Below, in pieces: positions 1 to 13,085 of a stretch of 64,000 nt of DNA. The notes under the pieces were generated by a model. The model was given only the letters and a program-made list of their open reading frames with translations. It was not told the origin of the DNA and searched no databases. Within the stretch, counting starts at the first letter, position 1, and every line of letters begins with the position of its first letter. The DNA is from Epiperipatus broadwayi (Eukaryota > Onychophora > Udeonychophora > Euonychophora > Peripatidae): NCBI GenBank assembly GCA_028023455.1, contig JAQFVV010006310.1:682001-746000 (forward strand), given 5' to 3'. Both the position numbers and the translations under genes were made by a program.

Positions 1-2239
1 TATATTTGTTCTTGGCGAATATGTTTTATTATATATAATTCCCTTTACTAATTGACTTCTTAAAGCACAAATACTAAAGCATATATATATATTACTCTTT
101 TTTTTTTTAATTTATTTATTAATTACTCAACATTGTCTTACTTCTTGATCAGAATTGGACATAATTCCATATGGCTTATGCAAAGACTTGCAGTCTTCCT
201 TTAATCATTTACCTTTAAAAAAAAAAATACTACAGGAGAAAAAAAAAATTTGCATGCACATACAAAAAAATTGACATATTAATTTAGCACACATATTTTA
301 AAAAAACTTCTTATACCATATTTTAACCATATATTAAAAAAATTCATTTTTTTGTTTAAATTCAAGTATTTATAAGATTTGCTTGTATGTTCTTATCTTC
401 ATTTATATTTATATTTTTTCTTTATTCCATGCATAGTTTAATATAGTGATAAGACGACAGATTCAATTTAAATCTTCCTGAATCATATTCTATCACTTTC
501 ATTGCTTTAACCTCATATGAACAACTAAACAACTATTTGATTATCTTTTTTTTATTAAATTGATAAATAATAGTTTTAAATGCAAATAAAATAGTTTATC
601 GAAATTTGTTATCCAAAATGATCTAATTGGGCATATGCCTGATTGTCATGTATGAATAAAATCTAAATGTTTAAAGTGATTATCACTGATGGAACTAATA
701 CATGAGATAAATTACTTCACTGCTATGGAGAAACTATTACCTATATTACATATTTTTAGGCTAAAAAAAATGATTTTTTTTTCTTTCTGAAAGGTAATTT
801 ATTTTTCTGTTTTTATGTATTAGTATTAATCATATGCTTAAGTTCTCTCAATATTTATTGCTTTTAGTTAAATATTTAGAATGGTTATAGATTTAATAAT
901 TTATAGAGAATATATTGCTCTGGGATTGAATTTAAAAAAGTTTACTCTTTAAATCCAGAGTTTTTATATTTAAAGGTAATAAAAGAATTGGCATGTGGAA
1001 TGTTGGCGCTATCAATAATATCTGGAAGAAATTCAAAATCTATTCTTAGAAGTGATTAGGAAAATGTCAGTTATTGTAGGTTTTTTTTAAACAAGATGAG
1101 TCAGTTAATAGTTTATCACTGGTGGTAAAGCAAATATAATGAAGTAGTATTGTCAAAGGATTGAGACAAAAAATTTGTAGTAGCATTTTTGAGATGAGTA
1201 GCAAGGGTGGAAGCTATTTCAAGCAAACTGGTGTTTATACAGGTGTACATGTCAACTAGGGAAGAACATGATAAAGAGATAGAGTTCATATATGAAAAAG
1301 TTAAAAAAAGAAAATGAATAATAAAAATATATAGTTGTCTAATCATAATAGACAATGGGGATTTTGGTAGTGCAAAATAATGAACATAAGATTGTAGGAA
1401 GTTATGAATTAGAGTTAAAAAATAAATATAGGGGATTTGAACTCAGACTTTCAAGCATCCTTCAATTATCCTCACTATCTCATACAACTGATACACATGA
1501 CCACACATGTAGAAAAGATAAATAATAAAAGATTGGTAAATTTAAGATGGGAAAATAACATGGAAAATGAAAACAGTAAAAAAAAAATCACTAGAGAAGA
1601 TTTGCAAATGGAAAGTACAAGGTGATAAAAACATATTTCGACTGAATTAAATATTGATTAGTTGCAGAAGGGAAGGTTTAAAACTAGTTTTAAAAAAGCT
1701 TTGTATACATCCTTGAACTGATGTAAATTGTGATCAAAATTTAATAGTGTAACTATAATAATTTATGTTTGAGATTAAATGTTACGAGTATAAAATGTTC
1801 CAAATCTAAAAAGAAATGAAACTATTTTTTAAAATATATCAGATTAACTAAGCGACATCTCTGCTATTATAGATTCTCTACTCTATCACTAATCTTTAAA
1901 GTTATTTCACTATACTTAGGTTCCAGATGGTGACTGCACCGACTTTTGTTATAACAAAATGAATAACACCAAGAAATTAATAATAAACAAAATCTAATGA
2001 CAAAATTTACAATAAGGATTATAAATGGTAACTAAAATGAATTTAGCATTCAACCTTCCAACAAAGTATTATTAACAGCAATATTGATCGCTCAGCATGT
2101 TGTAAGGGTAGCTTACAATCTAACCTTTGTTGCTCTCGACACCAAATCCAGTTTTTTTTTTTTTTGTAACTTTAATTAATAAATGATAAAGCATATATTT
2201 TCACTCATGAAGTAACTAAACCCACACCTAGATATATAT
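1..2239. other. AT-rich non-coding DNA
   Basis: No coding exon, RNA gene or recognisable element is visible. The open frames here are short, low-complexity and without protein-like composition. Long A and T runs dominate. It is probably intronic or intergenic sequence upstream of host gene 1, but that is inference. Confidence 0.5.
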
Positions 2240-4185
2240 TGAACCCTGGATGCTTTATCCGTTTCAAAATTTCCATCGCAAAATTTAAAAAATTAATGCT
2301 AACTTTTGTTTCAATAAAGTTTTAAAGGAAAACTATTTGAAAGTTGTATATGTTATAGCGCACATACGCAGCTAGATTTTAAAATTCTGTAATTTTATTT
2401 TTGTCTTCAATAGATTTTACTTTTTAGTTTAAAAATAAGTTTCTTTTGACACTTGTTTTTTTGAAATCTATTTGTAAAAATATTCTAATTAAGAAAGTTT
2501 TAATCCTTTCTGGACAAAGCATTTTAATTTTGGAAAGTTTTAATCTTTTAAAGAAAAAAGAAAAACATTTTAATTTTGGAAAGTTTTTAATTGCATTCTT
2601 GTTTCTGTGTTTGTAATCTAATTTAATTTTAAAAAGAAAAGCTGAGTTTTAATTTTTGCAATTAGTTTTTTTTTTTAATTAATTTTGGATAAGATAGGAA
2701 CCCTGGTCAGATTTTTAATTAAGATTAAGTCTGAGATAGAGATTTGCCCTGGGCAAAAACTGCTAATTAAAGATGACATGAGAGGTAAGAGTGCAAATAA
2801 ATAGCCCTGGGATTTTGGACTAATTATTATTTAGCTATTCATTTTGTACGCTATTTGTGATCCTGATTTGAATTGCTATGCTGCCTTAATTTTAAAAGAT
2901 TTCTGTCACATCTGGAGATCACCATAGTTAATAGTACCTTTTACTGTTCGCCATTAGGAAATTCTGCTGAAATTATATTACTGTCTTCCAATTGCTAAAT
3001 AAGATCATCTCCACAGAATGCCAAAACTACCCACCATGCTGAATCTTATCTACAACCAAACCAAAGATGGCTCCCAGATCCCAAGTGTTCCCTGGATCCC
3101 AAGTTGTTCCCTCGGTATCATGTCATAAAAACTTGAACAAAAAGTGATCCCTTGCTTCCAGCCTCCCGAACATACAAATGGAAACCCAAAATCTTCATAG
3201 AACTTTCAAGTGAAATAAACTCTGTGCTGCTAAAAGGCATCCACTGAACCTAATCTTATGCCTCGAGGTAAAATTTCACTTTTTAATAGGGTTTAAATCT
3301 CTTTAGCTTGGTCTTAAAAGAAACTTCTTTATAATATGATTTGCTTATTCAATTTAAATATCTTTATTTATTTTATTAGGTATTTTATTTATAGTGTGTA
3401 TTGGAATCTTAGTTTTAAGATCTTATATTTTTAATTTATTTATCCGAGAGGGTATTGCAAATATATATTTGATATGCTTTTTTTTCTCTTATCTCACCTG
3501 TCCCCTTTTTGTTATGATAATTTAGATAGGCTTGGTTTGCATTTCCTGCAGACCATAAATCTTTTCGCTGGTGGTTTATCGAGTGTATTGTTCTGTTTTT
3601 CCTAAGTTGGAGATATTTTTCTTCTATTTAAGATTAAGCATAATCCTAATCTCTTGTTCTAATTTTTTTGTCTTGTATTTGGGTCAACCTTAATAGTCTT
3701 GAACGTGATTTATCATGAGCTGTTCTGCAGACATATGACATTCTTGGTCCCGATGCTTTATTCCAGGCCAAGGAAAGCTCGCCTGCATTGTTTCATTATA
3801 TTCCTTGCAAGACCGTTTTATTTTTGAAATCTCTAAATAGAGAAACGAATTAGTTTTTATAAATCACTGGCAGGAAGATATTATAAATCCCCTCTTTTAA
3901 ACTTTTGATGAGAAATTGAATTTATCTGCCAGGGTATTTAATGTTTTAATACTCACATACACTCTGATGAATACGCTAGAAGAATCTAGGTCAAACTTAT
4001 ATTTTGTTTGCCTGGGATTTATTTTCTTTTTGAATTTAATAAAATTTAAAATTATTTAAACTTTATTTTTGCTGACGTTTGTCTTTGTGTTCTTTTCAAT
4101 TGTCTAAACAAGGTTTAAGATCTCTTTCTCTGGGTCTAGCTGGTGGTAATCATCATCATTATTAACTTTTGATCACTGTAACAAC
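2240..4185 (-). repeat. RepA copy 1 (long interspersed repeat, inverted)
   Basis: Read on the - strand, this stretch aligns along its length with 25839-27570 and with 16808-21165 once their insertions are set aside. Shared landmarks are a start rich in ATGATGATGATT, a block ending CAGGCAAATAAA-like near 3.95 kb, the segment around the GCTGTTCTGCAGAC landmark (3.72 kb), the 'CCCTGGGC' block near 2.74 kb and a terminal 'GCGATGG' block near 2.27 kb. It contains no coding frame. The unit is about 1.75-1.95 kb. It could be a solo long terminal repeat or the non-coding body of a larger element; I cannot name the family. Confidence 0.7.
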
Positions 4186-4211
4186 CTAGTGTAACAGTCA
4201 GTGATCAAAAG
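4166..4211. repeat. 13-bp perfect inverted repeat with 20-nt loop
   Basis: CTTTTGATCACTG at 4166-4178 is repeated in inverse orientation at 4199-4211. It lies at the outer edge of RepA copy 1, and the other RepA copies share part of the inner arm (GTGATAAAAAGTT-like), so it may be an element terminus. It could also be chance in AT-rich DNA. Confidence 0.6.
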
Positions 4212-6059
4212 AAGATAGAAGTGACCTGTACAACATGGACACATCAAATGCGTATTTTTAACTATATTGAGGAAGTATCAAAATAAATTAATTTTGCTTA
4301 TCTGCTAGAAAGATGAAAACCCCAATTAAAAATAATAATAATAATTGTACTAATATATATATAAACAATAAATTTAATAGTGTATTTTACATCATTTTAA
4401 AAGACTTGGACTAAGTAAGCATGGTAGCAACCTAATGTCAAACCAGTCACTAGGTAACCAAATACGGAAACTGAAAACAATTCTCCTGTGGTTTTGTTTT
4501 GCTTATAATCAAGGTAATACACATATCAATAGGCATAATTTATGTATAGTTATGAAAAAAAGAAATAAAATGCAAGCATGCCAGATAACAGAAGTCGAGG
4601 GCAATATAAAAACAAACTTCATTCATTTCCATCTTTCTACTATTTTCAAATAAGGCATAAGCTGTATAATGCAATATCGGGAAATCGAATGTTCAAATCG
4701 TAAAGACAATGGATGGCTCATTTGAAGACTTCAAATTGCTGGATTGTTGTAGAGTAAATTGTAAGAAACTGCGATTGATATTTAAAAGAAAACAATTCTA
4801 ATAAATTCAAGCATTTGTGTAAAGTAATAGAATTGGTTTAAATAGACATTTAAAACAAAGGACCGCACTATTCTTCTGATGCGGATAAAAGAACGAATAA
4901 GAACATCAGGGTATTCATATATGTTAATAATGGAATAACTGCGTTCTTATAAAAATCATTTAACAACCAACATACAATTAAAAAGATTTTAAATTATTTG
5001 CTGAAAAACCATGTTTGCTAGCTAATTCCACAGTGTTATAGGGCGAGTGGTATCAGCCCTGACCAGAGGAAGCATGATGGTTCAGTACTCAAGGGTGTAT
5101 CACCTGCCAATATGTCAAATGCATCATCTAAAATGTCTAGGTGGATGCAGAAAGAACAACAACAAATGGGGATAACTTCGTTCTAAATATGTTGCTGAGG
5201 AGTCTGCAAGGAAGGCGTGATCTATCGTAGCAGCCTGACCGGAACGACGTACTATCTTTTAGAGGCATTAATTGCCTAATTCACAGACCTCACACCAGTT
5301 ATCATGAAGAAATATTAATTTGTTGTGTGATATTTTTTATTTATGTGTACGTTTGTAGAATTGTGTATATTTTTTTTATTTCACTTTCGTATTTGGAAAC
5401 CAAAATTTCTGTAACTCGGAAGAGTCCATTGTAGCTAAAGTCAGGAAAATGCAGGGAAGAAGGTTGTTAGGTTAAATAATTTTTTTTTTTGGTTTATTAA
5501 ATAAAGTTCAGATAACCCTCCCACTATAGTGACATAACATTGGGTATGATTACTATCAGAATCCTTTACTACAATATGGAATAAAGATATAGTTTTATTT
5601 ATTACTATTTCATATTAAAGAATATACACTTACTACAGAACAGTGTTTATGTTGTTTAATTTTTTTTTTTTTTTTTGTTAACTAACCATTGTTCATATTT
5701 GTTTATTCAGTATGAATGGTATTTTCTATTAAACTTGTATGTAGTTAAGGAGGGTCTTTTTTTGTTTTACTTACTTTGTATATAATGAGTATCTATTCGT
5801 GTATGCCTATCATGGGAAGGGTTGGTGCAATGAATATATTTGATCGTTAATATGAAAGGAATACATTTTTTTTTTATCAAAGTTATTTTTCCATCCACTC
5901 ATGCACACATCTTGTACACTATAATACAGTAATATGATTAAATGAATCTTTTACTTGATTTAAAGCCCGTATGAACGTGCTATAATTACTATCTAAAATA
6001 AATTCATCGCTGAAGAGAGACTCTGAAGCATGTGTGGGTGAGGTATAGATGAACTAGCC
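4212..6059. other. Non-coding DNA with a slightly GC-richer patch
   Basis: No exon is recognised. The patch at about 5035-5300 is less AT-rich than its surroundings and could be an old short interspersed element, but I see no second copy in the window and no clear promoter boxes. The rest is ordinary AT-rich sequence. Confidence 0.4.
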
Positions 6060-6084
6060 TAAATTGTGCTTAAATTTAATGAGT

Positions 6085-6500
6085 AAAATCCATAGCTAGC
6101 CCATTGGTAGAAGGCATAATAATTGGTTAGTTACTTCATCATGCCAGTCTTGGCATCCTACCCAAAGACCCTAGGTCCGACCATAGTTAGATGCATTCCC
6201 CCACTTCTGTTGGAAAACCCGGACCATCACAATATATACCCTACTATTGGGTCAAACTGACTCCATAGTCTATCGCCGCTTAAATCTGCTTGTGTACAAA
6301 TTTAACAAGTGTGTATATCCACAGTTCATTCTGTGTTTCCTCCAGCAGAACCCCTTAGGTGTAAAAAAAGCAAAAATAAGATCTGTGTGACCTGCTTTAG
6401 TCCCTAGCCAGCTGTTGGTACCTTCAGACGCACAGTTTCTTGGGTGGCTTCTTTCAACCCTGTTCTAACTCCAGTCAGCTCTAATTTCTTAGTACTAACA
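6085..6500 (+). repeat. Possible tRNA-derived SINE remnant
   Basis: The stretch is richer in G and C than the surrounding DNA. It begins with a TTGGTAGAAGG-like box near 6103, and about 60 nt downstream, near 6174, there is a GGTCCGACCA-like box. These resemble the A and B boxes of RNA polymerase III promoters at a plausible distance. No second copy is present, and neither a poly-A tail nor target duplications are clear. The assignment is weak. Confidence 0.25.
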
Positions 6501-8807
6501 GTTCGCAGTTAAAAAGTTTGTAATGAGCATGCAAGTGAATCCACAAAGCCAAAAACTCCCTTGCTCTTTTCTGTATATACTATTTATATCTCACTGATTT
6601 TCCTTGGGGATTCTGGTTTTAATTCTTGATCGCTATCTTATTTCCTCAGATATCAATCATTCTGTTTTTCCCTCAGATATTTTTAATTACTCTTTTTGGA
6701 CTTGGATTGTGTTACGTAAATAATTCTTATTAGTAAATCTCTTTTATCATTTATCAAGCAGAATTTGTTATTATTTGTTTTACGCAAGTAATTTCTATTG
6801 TTTATTTTAAGCACATATTTCTTATCGTGTATATTAAATTCGTTTAACTTTGTTTCAATAACACGCTAATTAATTTGACTCATTTGCCATAACTTTATCT
6901 GTTAACCATCTATTAAATATATTTTTCTAAATATATCTTCTTTTTCTGGAGTAATGAATATGTTGTTTACTTTTATAATTATTGGGTTTAAATATTAGTA
7001 TGAAAATACCAATTATTTAAAAAACATCAATAATCAATTCAAGATTAATAAGGCATGCTACAGAAATTTGGTGAGAAAAGTTTTTAATATTTTTAAAATA
7101 CAATAATAAATTAGGCATCATATTAAGATGTGTTTACATTTTGTTCTGTCTTCATTATGAATCTTCAGGCTTTTGAATCATTTAAAAAGTAATTTAATAG
7201 ATATTTTGTAAATGTTAAAATCTTAACATGCATAACATTGTTTTTAAATTTTTATTTCATTTACTTTTAGCAATATAACTTTGAAAAAATTTTGTCAAAT
7301 CTATGAAGAGCAAACTTTTGCTTATTAGGATTTTAAATGACTTCAACAAAATGTTCATTTATCACTTAAAACAATAAAGACGAACTCTCCATTCTAGTGC
7401 CATCTAGCATAAACTTGAGTAACCACCGATTATCAAATGCATATAAAATCCCTCTCCTTAGGATTTTAACTGACTGATTTTTGACTTGTGCTTTTAGATA
7501 TTAAGGATAGCCATTTTATATTATCTGCTTATCACTGATTGCTTAATCTTGCACTAGATAACATTAAAATGAAAAACTGTTCTTTTATTAATATTTTTAT
7601 TATTAACAAGTTGATTAACAAATTGTCTTCATAATATGTATGTATAATAAAATATGTTACCAAAGAATAATATGTTTCTGTTCATAAAATAATAAAGTTG
7701 CAGTTCTTGCTGTTTCATATCTGAAAACATAAATGTGTGAGCTACATTATCAGATATGTATATTGTAGATGCTTTCCATTTAATTAATAATACAAAATAT
7801 TAGCCAGTAATATTTTTATGCTAGGACTTTTAGATAAGAATAATTATTTTATATTCTTTATGTTAATTTATCATTATTATGTATTTGTGTTTTTATTCTG
7901 CTTATTATTAGAAATTATATATTTAAAAAAAAATAGAGCAGGCTATGAATTTGTTCCATTATCTGTCTAAAATTACTAAAGCTTCCATTATGCACAAAAA
8001 AAAATTTACTCCATGCACACACACTGGTAGAATTGTGCCATTTGCATTATCTTATTTACATAGTATTTGTTAGAAATTTACTTGTGTCAAAATTTTATAT
8101 TTATCATATACTTATATCTAATTGTGGATCCCAATTTTAGATATAAAGACCAATGGTGTTATCAAATGTAAACATTAGTTCTTAATAATAAAGTCAAAAT
8201 ATTGATTTGATGACAAGATTTACAGATTTTTTTTTTTTATGGTGCACCAAATACCTATTGATATAAATATTAGTCTCAGTTGATAAAGGTAACTGTTTTA
8301 TGAGTGGATGGAAAGATTACCATATTCCTTCATGATAGAACAAAAATTAGGTAATTTTATATTTGTTTGAAGAACAAAAAATTATGATAGAACTAAACAT
8401 ATAAATTAGCTTCATTCAGATGAAATATTTAAGAAAAATAATGTAGAAACTATAGTCTTCATAAGGAAAGTAAATAGTAAATTTAATTTTTTTTTTAATT
8501 AATTATTTTTGAGAATAATTTTCTCAATCAACATTTAACTTTTATTTAACAACAGTACTATTAAGCAATAATTTTTAAGCATCTACAACTCTATTATATC
8601 ATTAATATTAGTAATCATCTTTTTTCTAGAAAAATTGTTAATCCAGAAAATCTTGAAATATCAAGATTTATAGTTGAATTAATAGCTAAGTTATAATACA
8701 TCAATTTGACTAATTGAAAACAGCCAGTTAAACTTCTTTTATTGTTATTTTAGTTATAGTATTTTTTATATATTTATTATTTGTGTTTTTTGTTTTGTTT
8801 TCTACAG
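6501..8807. other. AT-rich non-coding DNA, probably intron of host gene 1
   Basis: Nothing coding is seen. It ends with a pyrimidine-rich tract and CAG at 8805-8807, which serves as the 3' splice site for the exon starting at 8808. Upstream exons of that gene were not found in the window. Confidence 0.5.
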
Positions 8808-9103
8808 TTATGAAAACAAATTTCTTCATTCAAGTAGTTTACCAGAGGATTTGGCAGAATTTGATATGCTTCCTACTTCTCCAGAAACTCAACAGCAGAT
8901 TGAAAGTCATCAAGCTGACTTTGAGGAACTTATTGACTTATCATCTTTTTCAAATAAAAATGATTCTAAACATGGGGTGTATGTGGATCTAATGAATAAT
9001 GAAGATGATGTTAATTCTAATACGGTCACATCGAATGGTCCTACTGGTTCACCATTAATAGCATTTGACGATAACATTACCAAAAAAGACAATATATCAA
9101 CAG
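8808..9103 (+). CDS. Penultimate coding exon of unidentified host gene 1
   Basis: The exon is bounded by a T-rich 3' splice site (TTTCTACAG) and a 5' splice site CAG|GTGAAT. One leading base completes a codon, 98 codons follow, and one base is left over (intron phase 1). The frame is open throughout and much less AT-rich than its surroundings. The encoded stretch is acidic and rich in Ser, Asn and Asp, and looks disordered. It contains LIDLS and LIAFD, both resembling the clathrin-box consensus L-phi-x-phi-[DE], and an SPETQQQIESH block with a conserved look. The following exon closes the frame with Asp-Leu-Leu-stop. This suggests the C-terminal tail of an endocytic or trafficking adaptor, but I do not recognise the protein and propose no symbol. 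Confidence 0.65.
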
Positions 9104-9727
9104 GTGAATTATCATTTGTATGTATATATAAATATAGATATACTCTTACAGAAATGTAAACATACTTCACAGCCATATGAAAAACATGTTTCAAAATTAA
9201 AACAAAACATTTAAATAGTTCTTGATATAAAACAATAACATTGTCTCAAGAAAATGTTTATTAATTTAAACAGAGATGGGTTACATATTGTCAGTTCATT
9301 ATTAACATTTTCTTCCCACAGATGTATAATTATATATATACTGTAAATTAGTCTAGTGGATAATGTCAATTTTTTAGGAATAATATGTCTTCACCTCATC
9401 CCACTTGATTTAAAAAATTGTTATTCTTTTCATATATAAAATAAATTGATATAGATAATTCAATAGTATTTTTTGAAGCAAAAGTTTTTCTAGTGTCACT
9501 GTATAGTGTTAATCATGTAATAAGTATGAGCAAAAAAAAATATGTTATGAGTTAACAGGATATATATATATCAAATATTTCAAAAATTTGTTATTATTTT
9601 TCAGAATTTTTTTTGTCTTTCACTCTAATGTTTTCTTTTTTTGTTTGTTTTTTAATATTATAATTCATTGCTATATTTAAAAATGTACTTTATTAGTTTT
9701 TAATTTTACCTTTTTTTCTTATTTTAG
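9104..9727 (+). other. Last intron of host gene 1
   Basis: The intron begins GTGAAT and ends in a long T-rich tract followed by TTTTAG at 9722-9727. It is phase 1, so the single base at the end of the preceding exon joins AT of the next exon to make an Asp codon. No nested element is seen. Confidence 0.55.
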
Positions 9728-9738
9728 ATTTATTATAA
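9728..9738 (+). CDS. Last coding exon of host gene 1 (ends D-L-L-stop)
   Basis: After the 3' splice site TTATTTTAG, the first two bases complete an Asp codon with the leftover G of the previous exon. Two Leu codons follow and TAA stops at 9736-9738. The acceptor is strong and the frame closes cleanly, but so short a coding piece could be misassigned. If the donor at 9103/9104 is not used, the preceding frame reads on to a stop near 9157. Confidence 0.5.
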
Positions 9739-11715
9739 TTGACTCTTGGTCCAGTGCCAAGAATTGAGAAGCAGTACTTCGCCCAGTGACATCTTCATAC
9801 AACGACAAAAAAATTGCCTTGGCTTGAAATTTTGTCCTGTTTGCAGCTAGAAAAAAACCACCCAGACTTGCTTTTATGAAGATACAGCTTTTAGTTACAT
9901 TTATTTTTGCCGCTTAATAAGAAAATAGAAAAACTTTATAAAATGAATTATAATTTAAACATACATATATGTGTGTGGTAAAAAATAATGAAGACAGTAA
10001 TTAAAAAAAAAAAAATTAAAAGTTAATTTCTCTTCTCCCAAACTTGGCAAATTAAATTATAGTCTTGTTCTTTAGTAACATAAGAACTTCATTAATAATA
10101 TAATTATATCTTCTAATTCCCAGAAGCTGTTTAGATACTTTCACTTTATTTGGGAATAGTGTACGCCTCACCAAAAAGAGCATACTCCATAGGATTTTCT
10201 TCATTACAGTCAAATAACAATTGGATTAGTTTTCTAGTTGTGTTTTTTTTCCATTGCTTGTCTAATTTTTCTGTATTTCAAGTATGCTACATTTTCATGC
10301 TTGATTATTAATGAAGCAACATCAGTTTTAACATGTTTTTAGAACTCACTTATTAGTATTTTTTCCATATATTTTTTTGAATATTTTTTTTTTTCCTTGT
10401 CTTTATTTTTGAAGTGTCACTAAAATTTTGGGAGGTAAGGAATAATAAAGTAAAAAGATAAAATATTTATATTTCTAAATATATATATATAATATATATA
10501 TTTATAGGGAAATGAACTTCAGATTAACGGGATGAATTTGATCAATTCTAACTTTTTGCGTAAATAGTATATTGACATATTTAATAGGCCAAATTTACTG
10601 ATTTTCACTAATTAGGATTGTCTGTATTTTCAGACGCAAAGTTATTATCCAGAAGGGAACTTTATCATGATGAAAGCTTTATTCGATGACTAGATTTGTA
10701 AATTAATGTAATTTATGTATGATTTATACAATTGTTTGTTTTTTTTCTGTTTTCTTTTACTTACAAATTCCAAATTTTTTTAGAAGGAAGATCAACTTCT
10801 GTAGCAAGCATATTCAAGTCATTCCTTTTTTTTAATTTTAAGTAAAAAAAAGTTAACAATTAGTATCACTTATTGCTTTAATATTATGAGTTTTTCAAAA
10901 AAAAAATTGTTTTCCCTGCCTCATTGATCAAGGAGTAAACTGCAAAAACAAAAAAAAAAAAAGTATCTTTAATTTTTTTTTTGGGAAATCATATACCTAT
11001 TGTCTTATTAAAAATAAATGTTTTCAATGTTTAGATTTCAACAATGACTTTATTTCAGCTGGCTGATTTTATTATTTAAATAAAAAATATCAGGGACCGC
11101 TTTTTACTTCTGATGACTTAACTTTCTCCACTTGTGTATCCTGTATGATGTAATAATTTTTCTTATATTGCATTTTGGTATTATTTATTTCTTTATATAT
11201 TTATATATAAGGTAATAGGAATGTATTTCCATCATAATTCTTTATGGAAATTTCAATATCCAAATTATTTTTATGAAGATGAGGCAGCCTAATTTTTCAA
11301 TCAAACATTATAATAATGATTACCCATCCATCCCCTTAACATTGTCATTAAAATGAAATCATTTTACAAATTTTTGTAGCATTTGTTATTGCTGACTTCA
11401 TGTTAAGTCGTTACTGCTATTTGTAATTATTGTAAAATAAGAATATTTTTTCTGCCTTTTATTTTCTTACCCTGTGGGGAATGATTGAATGAATGAAAGT
11501 TATCTTTAACCTTCTCGTTTTTTTTTTGTCAGAAACAGTGAACAGTCTTCTCACAGAGCACCAAGAAATATTTTTTGCCTTTCAGTATCGGCAAATCTTT
11601 TGTAGATTGTTTTGTGAAATATTTTGATTCTTTTATGGATTGTATTTGTCAACTTTTCTTTTTATCTTTCATTGGTCTATGAAATATATTGTATAAAAAT
11701 GAATAAAGCATCCTT
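9739..11715 (+). other. Probable 3' UTR of host gene 1 with polyadenylation signals
   Basis: No frame continues after the stop at 9736-9738. The first 150 bases are less AT-rich than the flanks, as expected of exonic sequence. AATAAA signals occur near 10443 and at 11702-11707; the latter is followed by a T/A-rich stretch and is the most convincing distal site. UTR length is inferred, not shown. Confidence 0.4.
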
Positions 11716-12419
11716 AATTTATATGAAGAAAATCTATTTGTTATTATCTATATAAATTGAATCTGTGTGTATATAAATATCAACAGTATCTAATAACGTT
11801 AATATAATTTACTCCATCTGTACAAATTTTTTCCCATTGTTTCAAGTATCAAAATTATCAATAAATTTATGTTCAAACTTTAATATCAAATTAAAGATTG
11901 TGATATTATTTAAATAGAAAAATTTTGATGGGGTGTTATTTAATTTCCAAAGTGTTGATGATATTGATTATGACAGAAACTTATGTCTAGCAAAAATCAA
12001 TTGATTTTATTTTCATCAAACATTGCTACTTGAATGACCATACAAATTTTTTCTAAGTGTAAATCAAATTAATATTATTAGTTATTGTTACACCTTATAT
12101 GAGATTTAATTAATTATTTATCTATATATTTGTGTGTCGTAGATTAACATACACATATTAGATTCTTAGAAAATGAATGTTTGGCATCATTGATACAAAG
12201 TAATCTATTTGCATTTTAAAATCTATCTATAGTCATTTTAGTCGATCGCTTTCTGGTTTTAATGCACATATGTTATGGAGTTAGCGTTTGTTTAAGCAAA
12301 AATATTTATATTAAATGATTAATATTTTTGTTGATAATTTTATTTTTAAATATATATATAATGGAGAAAGTCAAGTATATCAGTAGAAAAGTTTAAATTT
12401 ATAAAGAAAAGCAAAATTT
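11716..12419. other. AT-rich intergenic DNA
   Basis: No coding exon, repeat or RNA gene is recognised between the likely end of host gene 1 and the RepC repeat. Confidence 0.45.
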
Positions 12420-13085
12420 GTTGTTAATTTAATGTATGGTCTTATCATACAGTGAAAGAAAAACTAATTGATAAAAAAAATAACATGTCTGTATTTATTA
12501 CTGAATTTACAATTACAAGAATATATAAAATAAAATCGAGAAAATAATATATTTTGCAATAAAAATAATTTACTTACCAAAACACTATCAATTATTTATC
12601 AAAAAAATACATTGATGAGAAATAAAATAGTGGTAGAAATGAACATTTATAGTTGAATTTACAATGTTCACATTTATTTTTAATTTTATTGTTCCAAGTG
12701 TATACAAAATAAAATAAAGAAAATAAATTTTGCAATTTAAAAAAAAAAGTGCTAAATAAAATAAAAATAAGCATTATTTAATATGCCCATGTCATAAATT
12801 CAAGAAAAATGTGGACATTTGTTATGGATTAGCATTTCTTCATAAATTTTATTTGGCATTAATACATTTTTTTTCTTAAATTATTGATGTTTTAGTAAAT
12901 AAATATTTTTTATTGTAAAATAAATTTTTTTCTTGATTTTATTTAATGTGCTCTTATTCATAAATTCAAATAAAAATGCAGAGATTTTATTTTTATAGAT
13001 TTATTTTTGTTTTGTTACTGATAAATTACTATGTAAATCACAATGGAGCTGATGGATTGTACATTATTTTAGCATGTAAAATTTA
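12420..13085 (+). repeat. RepC, uninterrupted copy
   Basis: This AT-rich stretch aligns with two separated pieces elsewhere. Its left half matches 53885-54147 (shared phrase TATCAATTATTTA). Its right half matches 57750-58130 (shared phrases GACATTTGTTATG-like and TTTTATTTGGCATTAATAC-like). The copy at 54-58 kb appears to be the same repeat split by an RTE retroelement. It is non-coding and the family is unknown. Because both sequences are AT-rich and diverged, limits are approximate. Confidence 0.45.

Noticed and set aside
5035-5300. SINE-like GC-richer patch
   Set aside because: No second copy, no convincing A and B boxes and no tail. Mentioned only as part of a non-coding stretch.
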